Assembly: GCF_000247695.1 (NCBI RefSeq)
Contig: NW_004624882.1
Location: forward strand, 191,735-255,734
Source: Heterocephalus glaber
Lineage: Eukaryota; Chordata; Mammalia; Rodentia; Bathyergidae
Reading direction: 5' to 3'
Length of the DNA stretch: 64,000 nucleotides
In this document: one piece after another, positions 22,062-32,102 of the stretch
Position numbering within the stretch: the first letter of the stretch is position 1
How the letters are laid out: every line of letters starts with the position of its first letter
Position numbers and translations under genes: made by a program
The notes under the pieces: model-generated
Told to the model about the DNA's origin: nothing
What the model saw: the letters and a program-made list of their open reading frames with translations, nothing else
Database searches by the model: none

Positions 22062-22329
22062 AAAACAGAAACACAACCCACTGGAAGGTAAAATGGAAAT
22101 CATAGGTGTAGGCAAGGATTTTCTGAACAGAATCCTGGTTCCACAGGAAATAGCACCAAGAATCAACAAATGGGATCATATCACATTAAAAAGTTTCTGC
22201 ACAGCAAAAGAAAGAACCAATAGAGTGAAAAGACAACTTACAGAATGGGAAAAAGTTTTGCCAGCTATTACTCAGACAAAGGACTAATATTTAGAATATG
22301 TAAAGAACTCAATGACTAGATAAACAACA

Positions 22330-22695
22330 TGTAGTACCCCCAGACCATGGTATATTATCAAGCTGTAAAAATGAAGTAAAGTACTGGTACCTGCTACTAC
22401 ATGATGCAAAGTAAAGCAAGCCAAACAAGAAGGCCATGTATCGTACAATTCCACTCATCTGAAATATCCAGAAGAGACAAATTCACAGAGAGAGAAAGTA
22501 GATTCTTGGCTACGGGCCCGGGGGAGGGTAGGATGGGGTGCGACCACTTGCTTAGTGGATGTGAGGTTCAAATCCCTCTGGGGTGTTAAAAAATGTCCTG
22601 GAAGGAGACACTACTGCTGTTTCCATCATGATGCGAGTGTAGTGCCCCTGAATTCGTATGCTGTGTGAATTTTACCTCAATAAAATTAAAAAGAA
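22330..22695 (+). mobile_element. Old L1M-like 3' UTR
   Basis: GGTATATTATCAAGCTGTAA, CATGATGCAAAGTAAAGCAAG, GTACAATTCCACTCATCTGA and the end TTTTACCTCAATAAAATTAA are 3' words of an ancient L1. It joins directly to the truncated younger L1 at about 22325. Confidence 0.65.
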
Positions 22696-22704
22696 AAATA
22701 CCAT

Positions 22705-23080
22705 AATAGATACAGAAAATGTAATTGTATACAATGAAGTACCACTCTGCTATAAAAAGAATACATTTTAGTCATTTGTAAGAAAATGGATGCACACTAA
22801 GATCCTAATGTTAAGTGAAGTAAATTAGACATGCAAGCTCAAATACTGCACACAAGCTTAAATACTGTTGAAGAGTGAAATAAAACATGCATAATAAGAA
22901 ACAGGGAGCTAGATCTTTTGCAAATGGGAAGGGAACCAAGAGATAGGAGAGGGAGGGAGGGGAGGAGAAGGGGACAAGTAAAAAGAATTAAGATGTGTTA
23001 TGTACACGGACCAACTCCCTATGATGAATGAAATCATTATGGACTGCAAACATGGGCTAATGATTTTTTTAAACGAAAGA
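22705..23080 (+). mobile_element. L1 3' end, type B 3' UTR
   Basis: ORF2 tail remains at 22725-22830 (GAAGTACCACTCTGCTATAA), followed by a purine tract (22920-22990) and the type B end ATGATGAATGAAATCATTATGG ... GCAAACATGGGCTAATG, then an A-poor end. Confidence 0.85.
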
Positions 23081-23565
23081 TACATATTACCAAAGTGTTT
23101 CCAACTTAAAGGAAGAGGAAATTCCAATCTAATCCACTTGAGATGTAGAGTTTATTCACATCCCCCTCACTTGAAAAGTTTGGCACTTAGAATTTTCACC
23201 ATAGGCTATTCAGGATGGTGAGAGGTTTTGTTGGTTTTTTTTTAACATTTATGAAAGTTTATAAATACAAAAACTTTCACAACAGTCAAAGGAGCTTATA
23301 CTAGCTTGGAATAAAAGATAGCTCCTTCGGGGAGGGGTAGAAGGTAGGATTTGAGCAACACACAGTAGCTTGGGATGGAAAACATTTTTAAGGATCACCA
23401 TTGTTGAAAAATAATAGTAATGAGGTCCACGTCCTGAAAAGCATTCAAATATACCCGAATGACTAACAGCCCTGGAGTGCATACTAAGGATTCCTGAATG
23501 TAGAGGATTGGGCTGGAAGAACTGTCAAGTTCCCTTTAACTCAGAGAGATGCTATGACACATTTT
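23081..23565. other. No recognised feature
   Basis: Ordinary AT-rich sequence between two L1 3' ends. Confidence 0.4.
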
Positions 23566-23567
23566 CT

Positions 23568-23735
23568 TTCTAAAATGTTTATTATTAGTCCATATTTGCA
23601 GTAGCTAATGATTACATTCATCATGAGGGAATTGGTACATGTACATAACACACCTTAATTTTTTTGTATCTCTTTCTCCACTCCTCCTTTCCTTCTCCCT
23701 CCATTTCTTGGTCTCCTTTGTTTTTTCAAGAATCA
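23568..23735 (-). mobile_element. L1 3' end, type B, minus strand
   Basis: Complement of the type B end: TAGTCCATATTTGCAGTAGC, TGATTACATTCATCATGAGG, GTACATAACACACCTTAAT, then the C/T-rich strand of the purine tract. Very short copy. Confidence 0.85.
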
Positions 23736-23744
23736 TTTAGGAGG

Positions 23745-24510
23745 GGAGATAGCAAAATTCTAGCCCAAAGCCGTGAATGTTTCCCAAGGTGCTACAAAAT
23801 TCATTGTTACTAGGCAACCAGAAAATGTAGGAGGAGTAAGAGAAATCATTGTCAGCTGACACAAATGATAAGCTAGCTTAAAAAACTTTTTGAACTCAAT
23901 GCATATTTCAATGTTAAATTTCATCTACAGAACAAGGACACGCTGTCACCTTAGCTGTACTCTTGGACATTCCTTGTGAGTTCCTGATGCTCCATTGTGA
24001 GCTGTGATCTAAATTCATGTATGCAGGCAACTCAGTCACAAGCCAAAGCATAGAATGGGCCACCAAAGACACAACCATCAGAGATGGACATCGCTCAGAA
24101 CTCTAGATTGGAATGCTCAGTGCAAACCAAAGAAAAATCCATTGCTGATTGCTTGGACTCCCAGGAGACAGCACGAAATGAATGACCTGTGTTTTTAGCC
24201 AGCTTTGAACTCCAGGGCCCCTTGGGATGCTGCTGTTTTCTATTTTGTCTGCATCCTCCTGCTTTTAACCTGTGATTCTGCACCACTCACAGCAGGATGT
24301 AGCCATTTTCCCGACCGCTAATCCACAGCTGAGCTGGACACTGATTCTGAAAGGGAACCTCAGAACACAGCACTGGCCAATCTAGATTTGTTGGGTTTTC
24401 AATGCGTGGCCTGGGATATCGAACTGTTATCTCCAAGACTCACTTTCCTCATCCAAGGAAACACGAGGCAAGGTGTCTCCACAGTAAGGTCACCAGTAAA
24501 GTGTAAGAGA
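23745..24510. other. No recognised feature
   Basis: Mixed composition, no repeat or exon identified. Confidence 0.4.
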
Positions 24511-24518
24511 GAATCTAG

Positions 24519-24612
24519 GCTGGAGATTTAGCTCAGTGGTTTCGCCGCCTGCTGTGCAAGCGCAAAGACCCAAGTTCGATCCCTGGTACCAAAAAAAAAA
24601 AAAAAAAAAAGG
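24519..24612 (+). mobile_element. ID SINE (type 2), young looking
   Basis: GGCTGGAGATTTAGCTCAGT head, CAAGTTCGATCCCTGGTACC end, uninterrupted A tail of about 20. GAATCTAG stands at 24511-24518 and 24613-24620. The long pure A tail suggests recent insertion. Confidence 0.95.
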
Positions 24613-25089
24613 GAATCTAGTGTCCTCGCCCCTTGTGCAGGGAGATGCTCAGGAGAAAGCTGGGTGCACCTCCATCTGTCCCCTGCAGGTGACTGAAGAG
24701 ACCCCAGGAGAATCATGAGGGTCTGTTTTCTCCCACCTCCGAGGACAATTAGATCCTTAAACATCTCACGGCCAAAACAGAATCTTCTTGTCTTCCCTCT
24801 CCAAGTTGAATGTGGTAAAATACAAAAGGTCAAGTTGCTTCCTCTCCAAGGCCCTCCCTGATGGCCCTTCCTCCCACACGTGACCCTGGGCCCTCTCTGG
24901 CTTGCTCCCCTGCCCTAGAGAGTGCTGCTCAGGTCTTTTCCTGCTCTCCCTCCTCCATTAAACTCACCTCCTCTCCACAGGGCTCATCGAATTCAGGCAT
25001 TTAGGTGAGGCGATGAGATTCAGGGAAATCTCAGTCATATTTTTAAAAATCACTTGGAATTGATATTTATTTGTAGTTTAAAATTAAAC

Positions 25090-25228
25090 TGGGCCAGATG
25101 TGGTGGTACATGCCTATAATCCTAACACTTGGAAGACTGAGGCAGGAGGATCACAGGTTCAAGGCCAGCCAGCCTGAACTACATAGCAGACCCTATCTCA
25201 GAAAAACTAATAATAGTAATGTAAAAAT
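25090..25228 (+). mobile_element. B1 SINE
   Basis: GGGCCAGATGTGGTGGTACA head, CTGAGGCAGGAGGATCACAG core, GAACTACATAGCAGACCCTA end, A-rich tail. Confidence 0.9.
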
Positions 25229-25239
25229 AAAATAAGTTA

Positions 25240-25347
25240 AGCTGGGCATGGTAGCACATGCCTAAAAGTCCCAGCTATGAAGCAGGCTGAGGTGGGAGGG
25301 ATCATAAGCTCAGAAGTATGAGACCTACTTGGGCAACATAGCAAGAC
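25240..25347 (+). mobile_element. B1 SINE, second copy in tandem
   Basis: GCTGGGCATGGTAGCACATG head, GGCTGAGGTGGGAGGGATCA core. It lies 12 bp behind the previous B1 in the same orientation and ends in a long microsatellite. Confidence 0.88.
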
Positions 25348-25363
25348 TCACTCTCTCTCTCTC

Positions 25364-25427
<64 letters not shown>

Positions 25428-25441
25428 ACACACACACACAC
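25348..25441 (+). repeat. (CT)n(CA)n compound microsatellite
   Basis: CT repeat to about 25396, then CA repeat to 25441, both with single interruptions. It starts at the B1 end. Confidence 0.97.
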
Positions 25442-25479
25442 TAAATTATTAGGAAAGTATCTCTACCGTGGAGTAAGAT

Positions 25480-25660
25480 ACACTATGTATTTTTCCTGAT
25501 CACAAAAATAATTCTTTTTAATTTCTAGCACTGCAAGAAAAGTCTTGCTCATTGTAGAAGTCTGGGAAAACACAAATGCATGAAAATAAAGCTAAAAACT
25601 TCATAATCCCATATCCTAGGGACAAATCCTGTTAATATATCTCGGAATAGGTTAATATAT
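25480..25660. mobile_element. Possible old LINE relic
   Basis: AAAGTCTTGCTCATTGTAGAA, GGGAAAACACAAATGCATGA and AATCCCATATCCTAGGGAC recall old LINE 3' sequence. Tentative. Confidence 0.35.
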
Positions 25661-25708
25661 TGATATATATTAGCAAGGCTAGGGTCACTGCTGTGACACG
25701 TAAGTCTC

Positions 25709-25910
25709 AAGCTGGACTTGGGGGCACCACCTGTGATCCCAGCACACTGGGAGGCTGGTGGGGCGGGTCACAAGTTGGAGCCCAGCCTGGGGAACTCAGA
25801 GACTTGGCAAGACTCTCAAAATTAAAAAAAAAAATTAAAAAGCACCGAGGATGTATCTCAGTGCCAAGGACCTGGGTTTAATCACCACCCTCCACACACA
25901 AACACAACCC
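25709..25910 (+). mobile_element. B1-ID dimer
   Basis: B1 half 25709-25820 (CTGTGATCCCAGCACACTGG, CCCAGCCTGGGGAACTCAGA), A-rich linker, ID half 25840-25890 (GCACCGAGGATGTATCTCAG). Confidence 0.88.
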
Positions 25911-26059
25911 TAAAATACTTACGAGCTCCAACATGACCACAGTTTATTTCTGGGTCACCAGTGAGTCCAGGACAGTTGCAGGTTGTAGGTGGAAGAGGAC
26001 AGAGCCTCTGTTCCACTCATTCAGAGACCCAGGCGGGTGGGCCATTCAGTAGGTTGTAG

Positions 26060-26260
26060 GGTTTTGTTTTTGCACTGGAGATTGGATCCAAGGTCTTCAC
26101 ACTTAGCTATATTCCTAGGTCTTTTTATTTGTTTATTATTTTAATTTGGAGACAGGTTCTCACTAAGTTGCCCAGGTGGGATTCCAACTTGTGATCCTCC
26201 TGCTTCAGCCTCCCAGAGTACTGGGATTACGGGCAAGCACCACCACTAAACTGGCTTCCA
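26060..26260 (-). mobile_element. B1-ID dimer
   Basis: ID half 26066-26125, B1 half 26145-26258; GATCCTCCTGCTTCAGCCTC marks the B1 core in complement. Confidence 0.88.
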
Positions 26261-26261
26261 A

Positions 26262-26335
26262 CTTACAAGAGCCCTCCTGTCTCAGCCTCCTGAGTACTGA
26301 GAGTGCAGGCCTGCACCACAACACCTGTCTGCATC
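26262..26335 (-). mobile_element. B1 fragment
   Basis: A second CTCAGCCTCCTGAGTACTGA core with CTGCACCACAACACCTGTC at once behind the dimer: the 5' half of another B1, in the same orientation. Confidence 0.7.
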
Positions 26336-26386
26336 GTAGGCACTTGAGAAGCACGTCTGGTCTCTACCTACTAGAGTTCAGCACCG

Positions 26387-26397
26387 CCCCCCCCCCC
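26387..26397 (+). repeat. C11 homopolymer
   Basis: Eleven C in a row within CACCG...GTTG. Length likely unstable and hard to sequence. Confidence 0.95.
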
Positions 26398-26499
26398 GTT
26401 GTGGTCATCTGAACTATTTCCAGATACTGCTAAGTGTAATTTCACATAACTGCTTCCCCTCTCTAGAGCAACTGCTGCATTCTTGTTTTTGTTTTGTTC

Positions 26500-26720
26500 T
26501 TCTTTTTGCTAGTTTGTCTCACCCTCTGATAAAAAGCCTTTTGCAGTAATTTCAACTTTAGCAGTTGATATTTACTTAGGAGAGAGTCCCAGAAGAAGGA
26601 TTATCAGGTCAGAGGCTATGAATATTTTTAAGTCTCTTGATACATACTGCCAAATGGCTTTCCAGAGAGCCTTGACAATATACTCACCCACCTGCAGTGT
26701 ATCTTGCTTTACTTTGAAAA
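26500..26720 (-). mobile_element. Old L1M-like relic
   Basis: CTGCCAAATGGCTTTCCAGA and ACTCACCCACCTGCAGTGTA follow the complement of the ORF2 region of old L1s. Fully decayed. Confidence 0.5.
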
Positions 26721-26721
26721 G

Positions 26722-27945
26722 ATTTTGGTCACTTAATATGAGAAAAGGTATTATTATTATGTTAGGATAGCATTTCTTTAAATAATAGTAAAATCAAGGA
26801 TGCTCATTAGCCCACCTCTGCACACTGCTAATAGCCTTTATTCATTTTCCAACTGCTGTTTTGTTTTTCTTAAGGGTTTTAGGGACAATCGCTTATTGAA
26901 ATCAATCCATGACACTTCCAAAGTGAGGATAATTTTTTCTACTAAAGTGTGGCTTTCCTTTGACATTCTGTACACAATTGTTATAACTTGGTGGTTTTCT
27001 TTTAATCACAGCATCCCATTGTGAGTAGCTCCAATATTTGGACAGCTGGTCTTTCTTTGGTTAAAAAAAATTCCAGACTTCTAGGGAATGACTGAAAGCA
27101 GGCCAATAGGTTTACTTTCATCTCAGTACTCAAAACCTTCCAGTTCTTAGTCCCAGGGTGGCTCAGGGAGGTCATATTTTGTCAGACTGTCATGCTCAGG
27201 GTCTGGCTTGCTGTTTTCACTATCTCTGGGTGCCTCCTAAGACCTAGGAACCAACCAAACTGCTCTTCCCTAAACCAGGACTTAGCACAAGCTCCTCATT
27301 GCCCTTGCTCTGTCTGCCTCTGTCATGTGTCCCTTGCAGGCAGCTTCAGTGGCTGTCATCTGCAGCTGGGTTCCTACATAGACGGCTACTCAGGACTCAA
27401 ATGGATTACTTTCTTGTAACAGGAGGACAAAAAGTTAAACCTATGAGCTCCTTGCTACTTTATTCTTGCACGAAGATTGGTTAGAAATGATTATTCCCGT
27501 GGGATTGTGAAAATGAGCCCCTGATCTGCCTAGCACAAATCTCCATACTTTTATGTAAAATATTATTAGGCTTTCTAGAGCTCTGCCTTGATAAAATCTT
27601 TCCTAATCCAATAAATTTCAATAGATGAAATGCTGGCTTCCTCCTCCCTTTCTTAGTCCCAAAGCCTCTCTCTTCTGGTTTAAATGTTCCTTAAATGTGC
27701 TATCTATTGTTATTGTTTATGTAACCCTCTGTTCAAGTATCACGATGTATTTCCACAACAATAAAGAAACACGACGTAAAATATCAGAGGCAAATATCTG
27801 GCTGAGAAATGTCACAGAAAGCATTAGCCGGACAGAACTGCAAAGGTCTCATGGTTTTTCTAATACCTCTAGGGGCAAGAAGATTCTTTTCTAAGGAGAC
27901 AGAAGGAATTTAAACTCTGGCCACTGCTCAATCAACGATCACTTA
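26722..27945. other. Repeat-poor stretch upstream of the CpG island
   Basis: About 1.2 kb without a clear transposon. It is the distal upstream flank of the promoter; conserved regulatory DNA could lie here but I cannot show it. Confidence 0.4.
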
Positions 27946-28432
27946 AAGGCTCAAGGGCGAGGCCCGAGGAGCCGGAGCAGAGGTTGGTTGGAGCAAGTCT
28001 CCCAGGTGTCCAAGAGCCTCCCAAGATGGGCGTGCAGGGGTCCTGTGGGCTGACTTTGAGCACCACCAAATCAGGGCCCACCCTGGCGGAGTTCCACCCG
28101 GGTCCTTCTGAGCCACCTGTTCTTCCCCAGGTGACTTCAGCCGGGGCTTTGTGGCTAGGGTGTGCCCTCGAGTCACCCGGCGGATCTTACTCTCCTGCGT
28201 GGCCCGGGTCGAGACCCGCTAAATGGAGTCCCTACCTGCAGCGCATATCTGAACAAAAGGATCTGGGGCAGGGGATGGAGGCGGCGCTGCCAAGTCTTGG
28301 GTGTCCTTGTTCAGAGTCTCAGGCCTCAGTTTCTGGGTCTGTACATTGGGCAGTGGCGAAGACCACCAAGCTCCCTTCAGCTCTAACAGTTGCATTTGGG
28401 ACGTGGATCGGCACCTCTGTCATCCTCGAAGC

Positions 28433-28465
28433 CCTGTCCCCTCTGTCCCCTCTGTCCCCATCCCT
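28433..28465 (+). repeat. Short tandem repeat of a 9-10-mer
   Basis: Three near-identical copies of CCCCTCTGT follow each other at the upstream edge of the dense CpG core. C-rich strand; possible Sp/KLF-like binding cluster by inference only. Confidence 0.7.
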
Positions 28466-28583
28466 CGCCGGCTTTTCGCCCTCCCTCGGGGGTCCCGGAG
28501 CCTGCCCCGGGCTGTGCGGGCAGACAGGGCCGCCCGCCGCCCCCCAGCGGGCCCTCGCCGCGGACGCACAAAGCCCCCGGCGC

Positions 28584-28591
28584 TGACGTCA
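28584..28591 (+). promoter_or_regulatory. Full cAMP response element (CRE)
   Basis: Exact palindrome TGACGTCA in a CpG context (GCGC before, GGGCCC after), about 240 bp before the ATG. CREB/ATF dimers bind this 8-mer; when unmethylated and close to a start site it is commonly functional. Confidence 0.85.
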
Positions 28592-28599
28592 GGGCCCCC

Positions 28600-28828
28600 T
28601 CTCTGCGCGGCCGGCCCCCAGCGCGGGCGGAGCCGCGCGCGCTCCCACCCCGGCCGAGCAGGAGCAGGAGCGGCGGCCAGCGCACCATCTCCGCGCAGCC
28701 AGCCCGGAGCCCGGCCCGTGCACGTGCCCGCCGACCTGCAAACTTGTGCCACCGGCCCTGCCCGGCCCCGAGGAGCCCGAGCGCCCGCACCCAAGCCTCT
28801 CCCCCGCCCCGCCCGCCGCCAGCCATGG
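28600..28828 (+). other. Likely first exon: 5' UTR ending in ATG-G plus splice donor
   Basis: The start is approximate; no TATA sets it. No ATG occurs between the CRE and 28825, where GCCAGCCATGG gives a good Kozak context (G or A at -3 would be better; here it is G of GCC). Four bases of coding (ATGG) come before GTAAGCG at 28829, a strong donor. So exon 1 would code Met and the first base of a codon beginning with G; the phase of the first intron is 1. Exon 2 is not found within 35 kb. Known exons of this build include PLP1 of the PLP/M6 family, but nothing here identifies the gene. The ATG might also be a chance one in a purely non-coding exon. Confidence 0.6.
28625..28630 (+). promoter_or_regulatory. 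GC box
   Basis: GGGCGG 34 bp behind the CRE; C-rich complements (CCCGCCCCGCCCGCC, about 28803-28818) lie just before the ATG. Sp1-type sites by motif only. Confidence 0.6.
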
Positions 28829-29560
28829 GTAAGCGAGCGCGCTGGTCCCGCGCCCCCGCTCCGGGAGGGGCGCGCCGCACCCCCGCTTAGGTGGCGCTGC
28901 CTCCCCGTGTCCGCCACGCCGAGTCAGGGGCGTGGGGCTGTGGGGGCTGGAGGTGGGAGGGCGCGGCGGGCGCGCGCAGGTGTCCGAACGCCCAGGTGCG
29001 CGTCCCGCCCCGTCCCGGGGCCGCCCCCACTCTCGCTGCAACCGGGCTGCACCCCTGGGCGTGCGACGCGTGGGAGCGGAAGAGCCGGGTCCCCGGGGGT
29101 GGGGGTGCAGAGAGCAGACGGCGCGTCCCGGGCTGCGGCTCCTGCCTTATTTCAGGGGGTAGGGAGAGAGCAGCTTCTCCCTCTTTCCTCCGGGCGATCT
29201 CCTGGTCGAGATCGCTCGAGGTCGCAGCGCTCAGCCCAATCCTGTCCCGCCCTGCCTGCCGTCGTTCTGTACTCGTTAAATCTACACAAAACACCTGGGT
29301 CCCCAACCGGGCGGGTTCCCTAACCCTTGAAATCAGCGAAGTGGGGCGGGAGGAGACCCAGGGGGAGTCGCTCTTCTTTGTCCCTGTCCCCAGCTCTAAC
29401 GGCCCGGCCCGCCCGGGCGCAGGTGGGAAGCCGGTTCTAGTGCAGCTGGGGGACCAGCCGGCAGTGGTGAGCGCCTGGTTGCTGGAGAGGGAAATCTCCC
29501 ACCTGGCCTGAGGCGGGCGTCAGGGGGCCGGAGGGGCCTTTCTGTCGCTTCCCAGCACTC

Positions 29561-30163
29561 CGGAATGCTGCCATCAGCAACACGTAGTTACAGGGGGCTC
29601 TGTTGGGAGAGAACTCACAATTCCGGGACACGCCTGGAGAGCTCTGCTTGGGGAAGGGTTTTCTTTCTCTCTGCTTCATTGTCCTTTTCTAGTGACAGAC
29701 AGCGCCAGCCACAAGCGCCACCAGGAGTCTGAAGAGCCCCTCGGAAGTATTCCTGACCAGGAAGTCCGTGGGTTTAGCCTTAGCGGGCTGGCGGTGGCCC
29801 CCTCTCCCAGCCCTCCGAATTTACCTCTTCCTTGCTGTCCTCTGCTGTTAAGTGTGGGAGAGGGTGGGAGGTGGTCATTTTGAACTGATGAAAATTTTTG
29901 GTGGGAATGGTAAGGAGGGCACGTTATTTTGCGCTTAAGAGAAAGCTCACAGAATTTGGTTGTATAATTTTTTTAAAAAATTATTATGATCAAATATGAA
30001 ATGAAGACCCTTCGTCCAACAGGACATTTTCTTCCCAGAAAGTCTGGGGAGAGCTAGGATAAGATCCTTCTAGAAAGGACAGGATTGACGGGCCTGTACC
30101 TCTGGTGCCTACTTCTTTTAATGCTCCCATGTGATTAGTGATTTCACCCAAGTCTCCCCTGCT

Positions 30164-30165
<2 letters not shown>
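29561..30165. other. Start of the putative first intron, no repeats
   Basis: An acceptor-like TTGTCCTTTTCTAG precedes 29691, but the sequence behind it soon meets stops in most frames and no donor or domain supports an exon. Confidence 0.4.

Positions 30166-30211
<46 letters not shown>
30166..30211 (+). repeat. (GT)n microsatellite
   Basis: About 22 uninterrupted GT units abutting the tail side of the minus-strand SINE. Confidence 0.97.
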
Positions 30212-30212
<1 letters not shown>

Positions 30213-30392
30213 CTAGGAACTGAACCCAGAGCTTTTGCATTGAGCGAAATCCTCTATATTTTCATTTTTATTTTGAGATAGGATCTCACTAAAGAGCTAA
30301 GTTGCCCGGGCTGGGCTCAAACTGTGATCCTCCTCGCTCAGCCTCCCAGAGTGGTGGGATTACAGGCCTGTGCACCACCATGCCAGGCTAAA
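30212..30392 (-). mobile_element. B1-ID dimer
   Basis: ID half 30215-30260 (truncated), B1 half 30275-30388 with GATCCTCCTCGCTCAGCCTC core. Confidence 0.9.
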
Positions 30393-31245
30393 ACTCCGTT
30401 TTATATGAGGTTCATACACAAAACTCACACGATGGCTGTTTGAGTCAACCTAGGGCTGCATTGCCAACAGTGGCCACCAAAAATATCGCCGTTACATAGA
30501 AGTGCAGCATGGAGGAGGAAAGCATTAATTCATTTTCCTGTAATAATAAAGTTATTTCTTGTTTTTGGATGCTGAGTGTTTAGATTTGTGGATCGAATTT
30601 GAGCATGGAATTACCACATGGGGACCTTCTTCACAATGGCATTCCCAATACCTCAGACTTAATTGGGGCGGGCTTCATTTTTAGGTAGGTGTGGTGGAGC
30701 CTGTCCTCATGAAGCAAACACCCAAGCCAGAGGTCTGTTCTCAAGGAAGTACTTTGTGTCTTGGACAATTATTGGTCCTACACTTCAATTGCCAATTTAT
30801 GTTAATTTGTGCATACTTCACTGGTTCTGGCAGTATCCTTCGTTTTTAGTTTTTAGTTTTACATGAAAAAGAAAGTTTTCTTCATGCCAGAAAGAAAGCA
30901 TACTGATTTCCTTTGGATTCTTGGTAAAGACATCACAAGGCCATGAACTGGTTTTATTTTTCCAGATGTATTTAATTACAGAACATACCCTTATGAATGT
31001 TTTAATTGAAATGATTTAATGCTCGGAAACTTCTGGCCATTGGTCCATTGAGTTGATTGTTACACAAGTCACTCACTTCCTTAAACTGGTACTAGTTAAC
31101 TCATTGGTGAAATAGATGAGGTTTGTAGAAATAAAAGCCCTTTGGGCTCACATTTAAATGTTTTTAAAAACCCCTCTAAGTAGAAAAATAAAGTGATGAA
31201 CGGTGATCGTGTGTACATTTCTCTTTCAGTACATCTTAAAACATG
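30393..31245. other. No recognised feature
   Basis: AT-rich intronic-type sequence. Confidence 0.4.
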
Positions 31246-31249
31246 GATT

Positions 31250-31530
31250 TTTTATTGTTGAGCCAATTTGTTTTCACAGCTTTGTTTAGCTGTGCTTCAC
31301 ATACAATTCACACATTTAGGAACACAAGTCAGGGGGTTTTAGTGTATTCAGAGTTGTGCAGGCATCACCGCTATCTGATGTGAGAACATTGTCCTCACTC
31401 CACAGAAACCTTGGGTTTAGCAAGTGGCTCCCCACTCTTGCCTCCCCCAGCCCTTAGCAACCACTAACCTACTTTCTGTCTCTATGGATTTGCCTCCTCT
31501 GATGTTTCGTGGAAATGGAATGAGCCAATT
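31250..31530 (-). mobile_element. Old L1M-like 3' UTR relic
   Basis: TTCACATACAATTCACACAT, AGAGTTGTGCAGGCATCACC, CCCCCAGCCCTTAGCAACCA and TCTATGGATTTGCCTCCTCT are words of a widespread old mammalian LINE end. Orientation by analogy. Confidence 0.6.
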
Positions 31531-31998
31531 AATGTTCAGAGTGTGTCTGACTGTTCAGTAACTTTGGTTGTTTTGGACAGTATTGTTTGTGTGTAGTACA
31601 CAACCTTATGAGTGTGTTGAAACTAATTATTTCTCCGGCTGAAGGATTCTGCAGGGCACCCCGCATGCCCTCTACCCTCTGTGTTACTCTGGGTTTATCT
31701 GATGGGAATCCACCTTGGGCAACAGCATTTTCATTCTGGTACTCTGTCCTCATGCCTGAAGATGTAGTAAGTAAATGAAATCAGTGCAGTAACTTCTTGT
31801 AAGGCATTTGTGCAATAGCCTTCTTGCTTAAATATGGCTTATGTATCCAGAGAGAAATACTGATTTGCTTTCATTAGCTGCCTCTAATTTGAAATGAAAA
31901 TTGCATGGGAAATGATCAGATATAGCAAAGCATCAGGAAAATTATTTGGACCCAATTTGTCCAAAGAACTTGAGGGTTTTGTTGATGGTACATTTTAA
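31531..31998. other. No recognised feature
   Basis: Ordinary sequence; the open frames on both strands are below 75 codons. Confidence 0.4.
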
Positions 31999-31999
31999 G

Positions 32000-32102
32000 G
32001 GATCTCCCAAGTTGCCCAGGCTGGTCTCCAACTCAGTTGATCCTCCTGCCTCAGCCTCCAGAAATAGCTGGAACTACAGGTGTGCACCAGTATGCCCAGC
32101 TG
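32000..32102 (-). mobile_element. B1 SINE (truncated)
   Basis: GATCCTCCTGCCTCAGCCTC core and GGTGTGCACCAGTATGCCCA end in complement; the 3' part ends at GATCTCCC near 32000. Confidence 0.85.

Larger units (their letters stand above)
15830..22325 (+). mobile_element. Long degraded L1 with 5' UTR, ORF1, ORF2; 3' end missing
   Basis: Starts about 15830 with a roughly 1.7-kb 5' UTR (GC-rich first third, then a T-rich section at 16520-16850), then ORF1 and ORF2 relics, and stops abruptly at about 22325 within ORF2, before the Cys-rich tail. It is the only copy here that reaches back to a 5' UTR. It holds three ID SINEs and one L1 3' end as later insertions. Numerous stops make it inactive. Confidence 0.85.
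18895..22325 (+). pseudogene. L1 ORF2 relic (endonuclease, reverse transcriptase), RT motif mutated
   Basis: ORF2p normally nicks DNA and reverse-transcribes L1 and SINE RNA. Endonuclease words lie at 18920-19520 (TLNVNGLDSP, ...KGHY-like, FNTH), RT at 20250-21500 ([61 protein letters not shown]). Two coding faults are visible in the best frames: about eight residues are missing between TKK and LMNID (about 20535), and the catalytic FADD reads FAGD at 21163-21174. Further stops and three SINE insertions break it. The Cys-rich C-terminus is absent. Confidence 0.85.
27950..29560 (+). promoter_or_regulatory. CpG island promoter
   Basis: GC-rich and dense in CpG, densest at 28470-29130, and free of SINEs and LINEs although the flanks are full of them. 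It holds a full CRE, a GGGCGG box upstream of the ATG, C-rich GC boxes just before the ATG, and no TATA box near the likely start. This is a CpG-island, TATA-less promoter with transcription most likely to the right, given the donor at 28829. Divergent transcription is possible but unproven. Several long frames on both strands (up to 340 codons) are by-products of the GC content. Confidence 0.88.

Noticed and set aside
28400..28828. Naming the gene as a PLP/M6 family member
   Set aside because: Only the ATG-G exon layout fits; no coding sequence of the family is in the window.
28825..28890. A 21-22-residue protein reading on from the ATG through the donor
   Set aside because: The strong GTAAGC right behind ATGG makes splicing far more likely than read-through.
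28301..29323. 340-codon plus frame and several minus frames of 139-165 codons in the CpG island
   Set aside because: Stop codons are rare in GC-rich DNA; the frames overlap on all strands, are Arg/Pro/Ala/Gly rich and cross the likely exon-intron border at 28829.
29692..29883. Second exon behind TTTTCTAG at 29690
   Set aside because: ATG-G joined to it gives a frame that runs on without a donor I can support, and it lies in the GC-rich shore where frames stay open by chance.
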